From an uncultured Muribaculaceae bacterium (GTDB lineage: Bacteria > Bacteroidota > Bacteroidia > Bacteroidales > Muribaculaceae): a DNA stretch of 26,905 nucleotides. Under the pieces are notes generated by a model, which did no database searches, had not been told where the DNA came from, and saw nothing but the letters and a program-made list of their open reading frames with translations. The position numbers and the translations under genes are program-made. Within the stretch, counting starts at the first letter, position 1. Each line of letters starts with the position of its first letter. The stretch covers positions 1 through 26,905 of the forward strand of contig CAKUMB010000018.1 in the NCBI GenBank assembly GCA_934667475.1, in the 5' to 3' direction. Below, in pieces: positions 7,502-15,137 of this stretch.

Positions 7502-7509
7502 TAACTTTG
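7502..7509 (+). promoter_or_regulatory. -7 element for the gltX group
   Basis: TAACTTTG at 7502-7509 matches the Bacteroidota -7 consensus 86 bases before gltX. No clear TTTG is present at the -33 position. Confidence 0.5.
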
Positions 7510-7595
7510 CAAGTTATTCATAGCGAATGACAATTTTTTTGAGACTTTTTAGGACGTAACAAGAACTCTACATTTATACACATAACACTGCAATT

Positions 7596-9131
7596 ATGGA
7601 AAGAAAGGTTAGAGTGCGCTTTGCCCCGTCGCCCACGGGTCCGCTTCACATAGGCGGAGTGCGCACGGCACTGTACAACTATTTGTTTGCCCGCCAGAAC
7701 CACGGCACAATGATTCTGCGCATCGAGGACACCGACTCAAACCGCTTTGTGCCCGGAGCCGAGGACTACATCAACGAGGCCCTGGCATGGCTTGGCATAG
7801 GCATCGACGAGGGCGTGCGCGAAGGCGGCAACTACGGCCCCTACAAGCAGAGCGAGCGCCGCGACATATACCGCAAATACGTGCGCCAGCTGCTCGACGC
7901 CGGCAAGGCCTACATAGCATTCGACACTCCGCAGGAGCTTGAGGCCAAGCGCGCCGAGGTGAAAAACTTCCAGTACGACGCCACCACGCGCCTGAGCATG
8001 CGCAACTCTCTGAGCCTGCCCGAAAGCGAGGTGAAGGCCCTGATTGACGGCGGCGAGAAATATGTGGTGCGCTTCAAGGTGGAGCCCGACCGCGACATAG
8101 TGGTGCACGACCTGATTCGCGGCGACGTGAAGATTAACTCGCGCATTCTCGACGACAAGGTGCTCTACAAGAGCGCCGACGACCTGCCCACCTACCACCT
8201 GGCCAACATTGTGGACGACCACCTGATGGAGGTGAGCCACGTGATTCGCGGCGAGGAGTGGCTGCCGTCGGCACCGCTGCACGTGCTGCTGTATGAGGCA
8301 TTCGGCTGGGCCGACACCATGCCCGAGTTTGTGCACCTGCCGCTGCTGCTGAAGCCCGAAGGCAAGGGCAAGCTGTCGAAGCGCGACGGCGACCGTCTGG
8401 GCTTCCCCGTGTTCCCGCTCGAGTGGCACGACCCCAAGACGGGCGACGTGAGCACCGGCTACCGCGAAAGCGGCTACCTGCCCGAGGCAGTGGTCAACTT
8501 CCTGGCACTGCTGGGCTGGAACCCGGGCGACGACCGCGAAATCATGGACATCGACACTCTGGTGCGCGACTTCTCGTTTGACCACTGCTCGAAGAGCGGA
8601 GCCAAATTCGACTTCGAGAAGGCAAAGTGGTTCAACCACGAGTATCTTATGAACCTCGACGACGCCACCCTGGCAGCCGACTTCAAGCCGCTGCTGGCAC
8701 AGCACGTCGACGCAGCGCAGTTTTCCGACGACTACATTGCGCGCGCCGTGGGCACCATTAAAAACCGCATCTCATTCATCAAAGACATTTGGGACAACGC
8801 CCACTTCTACTTCAAAGCCCCCGACACCTACGCAGAGAAGGACGTGCGCAAGCGCTGGAAGGAGGGCATGCCGCAAATCATGCAGCAGCTCATAGAGGTG
8901 CTCAAGGCCCTGCCCGACTTCAGCGCGGCTGCCGCCGAGCCGGTGGTGCTGGGCTGGATAAAGGAGCACGGCTACCACCTGGGCAACGTGATGAACGCCT
9001 TCCGCCTCACCGTGGTGGGCGAGTGCAAAGGCCCGCACATGTTTGAAATCACCGAGCTGCTGGGCCGCGACGAGACCATAGCCCGCATACAGCGCGGCAT
9101 CGACAACATCAAAGCCCCCGAAAATGCATAG
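7596..9131 (+). CDS. gltX: Glutamate-tRNA ligase
   Basis: This 511-residue class I aminoacyl-tRNA synthetase charges tRNA-Glu with glutamate. The HIGH signature is in APSPTGPLHIGGVRTALYN (10-28), with His18-Ile19-Gly20-Gly21. LRIEDTD follows. The KMSKS loop appears as KLSKR at 259-263, after HLPLLLKPEGKG. The C-terminal half contains the anticodon-binding helical domains, and the length is normal for Bacteroidota GltX. The start ATG at 7596 is followed directly by the conserved KVRVRFAPSPTG. The stop overlaps the start of the next gene (ATG 9124) by 8 bases, so the two are translationally linked. Confidence 0.97.
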   Translation: MERKVRVRFAPSPTGPLHIGGVRTALYNYLFARQNHGTMILRIEDTDSNRFVPGAEDYINEALAWLGIGIDEGVREGGNYGPYKQSERRDIYRKYVRQLLDAGKAYIAFDTPQELEAKRAEVKNFQYDATTRLSMRNSLSLPESEVKALIDGGEKYVVRFKVEPDRDIVVHDLIRGDVKINSRILDDKVLYKSADDLPTYHLANIVDDHLMEVSHVIRGEEWLPSAPLHVLLYEAFGWADTMPEFVHLPLLLKPEGKGKLSKRDGDRLGFPVFPLEWHDPKTGDVSTGYRESGYLPEAVVNFLALLGWNPGDDREIMDIDTLVRDFSFDHCSKSGAKFDFEKAKWFNHEYLMNLDDATLAADFKPLLAQHVDAAQFSDDYIARAVGTIKNRISFIKDIWDNAHFYFKAPDTYAEKDVRKRWKEGMPQIMQQLIEVLKALPDFSAAAAEPVVLGWIKEHGYHLGNVMNAFRLTVVGECKGPHMFEITELLGRDETIARIQRGIDNIKAPENA

Positions 9132-10212
9132 ACTGCTCATGGCCGTTGCGGCCGCACTGCTCATGGCCTGCACCGCCGCGGGGCAGGAGCTGCTGTGGAG
9201 TGTTGACTACTCCACCGTGCTCAACAACCGCGAGGGTGGCGACGGCGAGACGCCCGACCAGACGTTTTTCTTCGCCCGCGTCTCGCCCGAGATAGGTGTG
9301 GGCCTGATGAACGGACGCCACCAGCTAAAGGGAGGCGTGAGCTGGTATCAGCCCATCAACGACGACTGGGACGGATACAAGCTGCACCCCACCCTATACT
9401 ACACCTACACGCGCCGCCACTGGCGCATGGCCGCAGGAGCCATGCCGCGCACACTGCTGCGCGAGCGCCTGCCGCTGTACTTGTGGAGCGACTCCATGGC
9501 CTACTGCCAGCCCAACGTGCGCGGCGCCCTGGTGCAATACACCGCGGGGTCCAGCTACTGGCAGATGGCCCTCGACTGGCGCCAAATGCAAAGCGCCACG
9601 CGCCGCGAGGCGTTCAACGCCATTTTCAGCGGACGCTGGCATCCGGGCCGCCGCGCTGCGTGGCTGGGCGGATATTTGCAATACAACCATCTGGCCAAGC
9701 GCAAAGACGCACCGGCCGACGAGGGCGTGAACGACGACGTGACCGTGAACCCACTTGTGGGCATCGACCTGAGCCGCCACACCGCGCTCGACAGCCTCGC
9801 CTTCAGCGCAGGCGCCGTGGTGCAGATGCAGCGTGCCCGCTCAGAGGGCAAGTGGCACACACCATGTGCCTTTGTGGCCAGCGCCACCGCACAGTGGCGC
9901 TGGCTGGGCATCACCGAGCAGGTGAAGGCAGGCAAAGACCTGTATCCGCTATACGACCGATTCGGCAGCGAGCTGAACATGGGCGATCCATACTACCGCC
10001 ACAAGTTCTACAGCCGCACCGACATTTGGGCGCGCATAGTGGGCACCCGCTTTGCCGATGTGCGCACCACGCTCAGTTTCCACACCACTGGCGACGGCAC
10101 CTTCGGCTTCTGGCAGCAGGTGGCCGTGCGCTTCTACATCGACAACGCCGTGTGGAGCCACCGCCGCAACCCCAAGTGGCTGCAAAGGCACAAGCTGGGC
10201 AACACATACTGA
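9124..10212 (+). CDS. Exported outer-membrane-barrel-like protein of unknown function
   Basis: The 362-residue product begins with a hydrophobic signal segment (residues about 3-20, MAVAAALLMACTAAGQ), which could be cleaved by signal peptidase I after AAG; a lipobox reading around Cys16 is possible but weaker. The rest has no long hydrophobic helix and alternates short aromatic-rich strands (LHPTLYYTYTRRHW, YWQMALDWRQM, WLGGYLQYNHL, VAVRFYIDNAVW), as in outer-membrane beta barrels. I do not recognise a family. It overlaps gltX by 8 bases and is followed 64 bases later by waaA, so it probably belongs to the same operon. It does not end in the usual terminal Phe. Confidence 0.7.
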   Translation: MHRLLMAVAAALLMACTAAGQELLWSVDYSTVLNNREGGDGETPDQTFFFARVSPEIGVGLMNGRHQLKGGVSWYQPINDDWDGYKLHPTLYYTYTRRHWRMAAGAMPRTLLRERLPLYLWSDSMAYCQPNVRGALVQYTAGSSYWQMALDWRQMQSATRREAFNAIFSGRWHPGRRAAWLGGYLQYNHLAKRKDAPADEGVNDDVTVNPLVGIDLSRHTALDSLAFSAGAVVQMQRARSEGKWHTPCAFVASATAQWRWLGITEQVKAGKDLYPLYDRFGSELNMGDPYYRHKFYSRTDIWARIVGTRFADVRTTLSFHTTGDGTFGFWQQVAVRFYIDNAVWSHRRNPKWLQRHKLGNTY

Positions 10213-10276
10213 TATTTTTTTGCAACGAAACGAACGAGACTCACAACACTGACATTTATAGAGAACGAAAGAAACG

Positions 10277-11518
10277 ATGAATCCAATATACAACCTTGGC
10301 ATCAGCGCCTACAAGCTGGCCGTGCGGCTGGCCGCCACGCGCAACAAGAAGGCGCGGCTCATGCTCGACGGGCACAGCCGCACACTGTCCACGCTGCGCC
10401 AGAAGCTGCCCGCAGGCGAGAGCAGCATCTGGATCCACGCCTCGTCGCTTGGCGAGTTTGAGCAGGGCCGCCCGCTGATAGAGAAAATAAAGGCGCGCAA
10501 CCCCAAGGCCCGCATTGTGCTCAGCTTCTTCTCGCCGTCGGGCTACGAGGTGCGCAAGTCATACCCGCTGGCCGACGCCGTGTGCTATCTGCCCTTCGAC
10601 CAACCCGAGGCCGTGAGCAGTTTTCTCGACGCCGTGCGCCCCTCGATGGCAATATTTGTGAAATATGAGTTCTGGAGCAACTATCTGCACGAACTTAACC
10701 GCCGCCAAGTGCCCACCTACCTGATTTCGGCCATATTCAGGCCGCAACAAGTGTTTTTCAAGCCCTGGGGCGGCATGTTTCGCGACATGCTGCACTGCTT
10801 CACCACCATATTTGTGCAAAACGAGGAGTCGCGGCTGCTGCTGAAGCAGATAGGCGTGCGCCGTGTGGAGGTGTCGGGCGACACGCGGTTTGACCGCGTG
10901 GTCGACATCAAAAATGCCGCCAAAAAGTTTGACGTGATAGGCCAGATGACGGCCGGCCAGCCCTTCACACTGGTGATGGGCAGCTCGTGGCAGCCCGACG
11001 AGGACATTGTGATACCCTACTTCAACTCACACCCAGAGATGAAGCTCATAATAGCACCGCACGAATTCGACTCCCAGAGGCTCGAGGCCCTTAAAAGCCG
11101 CATCACGCGCCCCGTGGAGCTATACTCCAAAGCCACGCCGCAAAGCGCGGCAGGACTCGACTGCCTCATAATCGACTGCTTCGGCATACTGTCGTCGCTG
11201 TATGCCTACGGGCAGATGGCATATGTGGGCGGCGGCTTTGGCGCCGGCATACACAACGTGAACGAGGCAGCCGTGTATGGCATTCCCGTGGTGTTTGGCC
11301 CGAAATACGGCAAATTCCGCGAAGCTTCCGACCTGATAGCCTGCGGAGGAGGCTTCAGCATAAGCGACGCCGGGGACTTTGCAGCCGTGATGGACCGCAT
11401 GCTCGCCAGCCACGAGCAACTGAACCACAGCGGCACCATTGCCGGCAATTACATAAAGTCGCACACCGGAGCCACCGACTTCATATACAACGCCATATTC
11501 GGATCAAAACGGCCATAA
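10277..11518 (+). CDS. waaA: 3-deoxy-D-manno-octulosonic acid (Kdo) transferase
   Basis: WaaA (KdtA, GT30) transfers Kdo from CMP-Kdo to the lipid A precursor at the inner face of the inner membrane, a core step in LPS/LOS synthesis. The 413-residue protein has a hydrophobic N-terminal anchor region and then IWIHASSLGEFEQGRPL (51-67), where Glu60 matches the catalytic base of the family. Next come LSFFSPSGYEVRK, YLPFDQP, KYEFWSNYL, FVQNEESRLLLKQIG and SGDTRFDRV. The C-terminal GT-B half contains VMGSSWQPDE and AYVGGGFGAGIHNVNEAAVYGIPVVFGP. It follows the outer-membrane-like gene by 64 bases and is closed by a strong terminator. Confidence 0.95.
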   Translation: MNPIYNLGISAYKLAVRLAATRNKKARLMLDGHSRTLSTLRQKLPAGESSIWIHASSLGEFEQGRPLIEKIKARNPKARIVLSFFSPSGYEVRKSYPLADAVCYLPFDQPEAVSSFLDAVRPSMAIFVKYEFWSNYLHELNRRQVPTYLISAIFRPQQVFFKPWGGMFRDMLHCFTTIFVQNEESRLLLKQIGVRRVEVSGDTRFDRVVDIKNAAKKFDVIGQMTAGQPFTLVMGSSWQPDEDIVIPYFNSHPEMKLIIAPHEFDSQRLEALKSRITRPVELYSKATPQSAAGLDCLIIDCFGILSSLYAYGQMAYVGGGFGAGIHNVNEAAVYGIPVVFGPKYGKFREASDLIACGGGFSISDAGDFAAVMDRMLASHEQLNHSGTIAGNYIKSHTGATDFIYNAIFGSKRP

Positions 11519-11545
11519 GCCGCAATCACACTGAATTTTGCGCTC

Positions 11546-11594
11546 CACCGCTGGGGCATGCAATCAAATGGTTGCGTGCCCCAGCGGTGCTTTT
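11546..11594 (+). terminator. Rho-independent terminator after waaA
   Basis: CACCGCTGGGGCA (11546-11558) pairs perfectly with TGCCCCAGCGGTG (11577-11589), extended by GCAA/TTGC across one T-G position. A short T-run follows at 11591-11594. It ends the gltX-waaA group before the AraC-type gene. Confidence 0.85.
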
Positions 11595-11679
11595 AGAACA
11601 CTTTTAGGCATAAAAAGAACACCTCAAAATGGTAGCTTATTCATATTTTTGCATTTCGACAAGCCATTAAGTAAAGTAT

Positions 11680-12594
11680 ATGCCAAACAATGACAACAAC
11701 ATCAAAGCGGCACAGCTTAAAGAGATAAACTTCAAGGACGTGCCTTCGATAGATGGCGTGAGCTACTACGACGGCGAGCTCGCCTTTGCCGACGACGTGG
11801 TGAGCCTGCCCATGCTTGTGAAGGCATACAAGGTGAACTTCAACATGCTGGTGTTTTGCATAGCGGGCGAGCTCGACATAAGTGTGGGCGGCACACGCTA
11901 CCATGTGATGCCCAACGAGGCCCTGCTGGTGAACTCGCACAATGTGATTAGCGACATCTGCATAGGCGAGGGCTTCCAGTGCAAAATATTAGGCATAAGC
12001 AACGAGGTGGAATACACATTCATCCACCGCAGCATCATCGACACATTCCTCAACATGTGCGAAAACCCGCTGCTGCGCTTCACGGCCGACGAGATGCTAA
12101 TGTTCAGCAAATACTACGAACTGGCCAACTACAAAATGACGCACCCCAACCTGAGCTATGGCCGCGAAACCATGCAGTGCCTGCTGCGCGCCTATGTGCT
12201 CGACATAGTGGACAGCGTGAACCGCCACCTCTCCGACGAGAGCGGCACGCGCATTCTGCGCCAGGGCGACAAAATATTCCGCCGATTCCTGCTGCTGCTA
12301 AGCAATGTGCACAATCAGGAGCGCACCGTGAAGTCGTTTGCCGCCGAGCTGTGCGTCACCCCGAAATACCTCACCAGCGTGTGCCGCAACCTCACCGGCC
12401 GCACAGCCAGCGAAATAATCACCAGCAACACGGTGAACCGCGTGCGCCAGCAGCTGCTTTACAGCGACCGCACCATCAAGGAGATTGCCGCCTACATGGG
12501 CTTCGACAACCTGTCGTTTTTCGGCAAGTTTGTGAAGAAGCACCTTGGAGCGTCGCCCAACAACTACCGCCGCGACAACCGGTATGGAGAATAA
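11680..12594 (+). CDS. AraC-family transcriptional regulator
   Basis: The 304-residue protein has an N-terminal cupin-like sensing half (about 30-110: CIAGELDISVGGTRYHVMPNEALL is the typical beta-roll segment) and a C-terminal AraC/XylS DNA-binding domain (about 214-298). The first HTH includes TVKSFAAELCVTPKYLTSVCR and the second TIKEIAAYMGFDNLSFFGKFVKK, followed by the usual GASPNNYRR end. Bacteroidales carry many such regulators; the ligand and target are unknown. It stands alone between the waaA terminator and the hairpin shared with rnr. A TATTTTTG motif at 11644-11651 could be its -7 box. Confidence 0.88.
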   Translation: MPNNDNNIKAAQLKEINFKDVPSIDGVSYYDGELAFADDVVSLPMLVKAYKVNFNMLVFCIAGELDISVGGTRYHVMPNEALLVNSHNVISDICIGEGFQCKILGISNEVEYTFIHRSIIDTFLNMCENPLLRFTADEMLMFSKYYELANYKMTHPNLSYGRETMQCLLRAYVLDIVDSVNRHLSDESGTRILRQGDKIFRRFLLLLSNVHNQERTVKSFAAELCVTPKYLTSVCRNLTGRTASEIITSNTVNRVRQQLLYSDRTIKEIAAYMGFDNLSFFGKFVKKHLGASPNNYRRDNRYGE

Positions 12595-12627
12595 GGCTTA
12601 CAACTGAGAGGGGGGCTTGATATAACA

Positions 12628-12662
12628 AAATCGGCTCGGTCCTGACGGGACCGAGCCGATTT
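12628..12662. terminator. Bidirectional terminator between araC-type gene and rnr
   Basis: A perfect 15-bp stem, AAATCGGCTCGGTCC (12628-12642) with GGACCGAGCCGATTT (12648-12662), and a 5-base loop. It has A-rich and T-rich shoulders, and the two genes converge on it, so it can serve both strands. Confidence 0.85.
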
Positions 12663-12689
12663 TATATTGTCTGGCCGCGGGCCGGCATG

Positions 12690-15074
12690 CTAGCGGCGGT
12701 GCTTGTTGGTGTTGCCAGAGCCCTGACCGCGCCGGCGGCTGCCCTCGCGCACTTCGCGGCGGGTGCTGTTGCCGCGGCTGCCACGACGCTGACGGTTGGA
12801 CGCACGTCCGCCCTCGCGGCTCGAGCGGCGGCGGTCGCCTGCGCTGTCGGCGCTGTTGAAGCGGTTGGCCTGCGTGATGGGTGCCTTGTCGATGTGGTGG
12901 GTGCCGGCAGGATTGTTCTTGTCCACCAGCACGTAGTCGAGCTGCTTTTTAATGAGGTCGGCGCGTGCCACCTGAATCTTGATTTTGTCGCCCAGCTGAT
13001 ATGTGCGGTGGGTGCGGCGGCCGCGCAGGCAGTAGTTCTTCTCATCAAACTCATAGAAGTCGTCGTCGAGGTCGCGCACGGGAATCATGCCCTCGCAGTG
13101 AGTCTCGTCGACCTCAACATATATGCCCCACTCGGTTACGCCCGACACATGGCCTTCAAACACGCCACCCAGGCGGTAGCCCATGAACTCCACAGCCTTG
13201 TATTTTATCGAGGCACGCTCGGCATTGGCGGCCAGCTGCTCTTGCGCGCTGGTGTGCTGGCAGTCCTCCTCAAGCTTTTCCTCGTTGACGCTGCGGCTGC
13301 CCTTCTCGGCATAGCGGTCGAGCAGGCGGTGCACCATCATGTCGGGGTAGCGGCGGATGGGTGAAGTGAAGTGGGTGTAGTAGTCAAACGCCAGACCGTA
13401 GTGGCCCACATTGGTGGTCGAGTACACGGCCTTCGACATCGAGCGGATGGCCAGAATCGACAGCAGCTCTTCTTCGGGCTTGCCCTTGATGGCGTCGAGC
13501 AGCTTGTTGATCGAGCGGTTCACCTCGCGGGCGGTGCCCGAGGTCTTCACCTTGTAGCCGAAGTGTGCGGCGATGTCGGCAAAGTTGGCCAGCTTGTCCT
13601 TGTTGGGTTCATCGTGAATGCGGTATACGAATGCTTTTGCTTTCTTTCCCTTGCCCACCTTGCCAATGTGCTCGGCCACCTTGCGGTTGGCCAGCAGCAT
13701 GAATTCCTCGATGAGCTTGTTGGCCTCCTTCGACACGTGCAGGTGCACGCCTATGGGCTTACCCGTTTCGTCGATGTCAAACTCTATCTCCTCGCGGTTG
13801 AAGGCCACCGAACCCTCGGCAAAGCGCTGCTTGCGTATGCGCTGCGCCAAGTCGTTGAGTTTCAGAATCTCTTCGGCATAGTCGCCCTTTCCGGTTTCTA
13901 TCACCTCCTGGGCCTCCTCGTAGGCAAAGCGGCGGTCGCTGCAAATCACGGTGTGGCAAATGTCGTAGTTCACCACCTTGGCGTCGTCGGTGATTTCAAA
14001 CACCACCGAGAAGGCCAGTTTCTCCTCGTTGGGGCGCAGCGAGCAAATGAAGTTGCACAGGCGCTCGGGCAACATGGGGATGGTGCGGTCAACCAGATAC
14101 ACCGAAGTGGCGCGCTCATAGGCCTCCTTGTCGATCACCGATCCTGTAGTCACATAGTGGGTGACGTCGGCAATGTGCACACCCACCTCCCAGTTGCCGT
14201 TGTCGAGGCGGCGCATCGATATTGCGTCGTCGAAGTCTTTTGCGTCCTTGGGGTCGATGGTGAATGTGGGCACGGCGCGCATGTCGCGGCGGCGGGCTAT
14301 CTCTTCATTGCTTATGGCGGGGTCGATTTCCTCGGCGGCTTTCTCCACCTTCTCGGGATACTTGTAGGGCAGGCCGAACTCGGCCAGAATGGCGTGAATC
14401 TCGGCGTTGTTCTCACCAGCCACACCCAGCACGTCTATAATCTCGCCCACGGGGCTGTTGGCATCCTGCGGCCACTCCACTATGCGGGCCACGGCCTTGT
14501 CGCCCGTCTTGCCGCCTTTGAGTTTGTTGAGCGGGATAAAGATGTCGGTGGCAAGGAATTTGCTGTCGGTGGCAAGGTGGGCGAAATACTTCTTCACCTG
14601 CAGTGTGCCGATAAACACTTGGTCTTTGGCCTCGATAATTTTCAGCACCTCAGCCTCGGGCTCGAGTCCGGGGCGCGCAGCGCTGATGTGCACCAGCACG
14701 CGGTCGCCGTTGAGGGCGTGCAGCGAGTTGCGCTCGGCCACGAATATGGGCTTCTGGTCGTCGTCGGGACCAGTGGAGATGTCCACGCTGTTTTTGCCGT
14801 TGCTGCGGCGAATGAACACACCCTCGGCCACAGCGGTGCGCTGCGCGGCCTTGAAGCGGCCGGGGTCGGTCTCGCACAGGAATCCGTCTACAGTGAGCTG
14901 CTCCAGTATCTCTACTATAAGCGCGCGCTGCTTGGCGGTGGTGGCACCCACTTTGTCGGCCACCTGACGGTAGTTGTAGGGTGTGTTTTCCTCGGTGTTG
15001 TAGAAGTTAATCACTTTGTCGTGGAACTCACGTCGCTCCATTTTCAAAGATTTGAAGTTGTCTTTACTTGCCAT
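12690..15074 (-). CDS. rnr: Ribonuclease R
   Basis: RNase R is a 3'-to-5' exoribonuclease able to degrade structured RNA. The 794-residue protein follows the family order: N-terminal helical/winged segment, cold-shock domains (about 80-240), RNB catalytic domain beginning near 265, and an S1 domain (GGVFEGHVSGVTEWGIYVEV). The catalytic aspartates are in FTIDPKDAKDFDDAIS: Asp274, Asp280, Asp282 and Asp283, matching the four of RNase II. HFTSPIRRYPDMMVHR is the conserved late RNB block. The last 55 or so residues are a very basic Arg/Ser/Gly-rich tail, probably an RNA-binding extension. ATG 15074 and the internal ATG 11 codons later are both possible starts. It lies 63 bases after the NagB-like gene with no terminator seen between. 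Confidence 0.95.
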   Translation of the reverse strand: MASKDNFKSLKMERREFHDKVINFYNTEENTPYNYRQVADKVGATTAKQRALIVEILEQLTVDGFLCETDPGRFKAAQRTAVAEGVFIRRSNGKNSVDISTGPDDDQKPIFVAERNSLHALNGDRVLVHISAARPGLEPEAEVLKIIEAKDQVFIGTLQVKKYFAHLATDSKFLATDIFIPLNKLKGGKTGDKAVARIVEWPQDANSPVGEIIDVLGVAGENNAEIHAILAEFGLPYKYPEKVEKAAEEIDPAISNEEIARRRDMRAVPTFTIDPKDAKDFDDAISMRRLDNGNWEVGVHIADVTHYVTTGSVIDKEAYERATSVYLVDRTIPMLPERLCNFICSLRPNEEKLAFSVVFEITDDAKVVNYDICHTVICSDRRFAYEEAQEVIETGKGDYAEEILKLNDLAQRIRKQRFAEGSVAFNREEIEFDIDETGKPIGVHLHVSKEANKLIEEFMLLANRKVAEHIGKVGKGKKAKAFVYRIHDEPNKDKLANFADIAAHFGYKVKTSGTAREVNRSINKLLDAIKGKPEEELLSILAIRSMSKAVYSTTNVGHYGLAFDYYTHFTSPIRRYPDMMVHRLLDRYAEKGSRSVNEEKLEEDCQHTSAQEQLAANAERASIKYKAVEFMGYRLGGVFEGHVSGVTEWGIYVEVDETHCEGMIPVRDLDDDFYEFDEKNYCLRGRRTHRTYQLGDKIKIQVARADLIKKQLDYVLVDKNNPAGTHHIDKAPITQANRFNSADSAGDRRRSSREGGRASNRQRRGSRGNSTRREVREGSRRRGQGSGNTNKHRR

Positions 15075-15137
15075 AGGTAAGTGCTGTTTTTTATCTTTAT
15101 TTATTGTTCTGTTGTTCTATCTCTCTTCTCTGTAGCT

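Noticed and set aside
13371..15080. 569-codon open frame on the plus strand opposite rnr
   Set aside because: It is a mirror of the GC-biased codon use of rnr; the product is Val/His/Leu-rich with no domain, while the rnr frame has all catalytic motifs.
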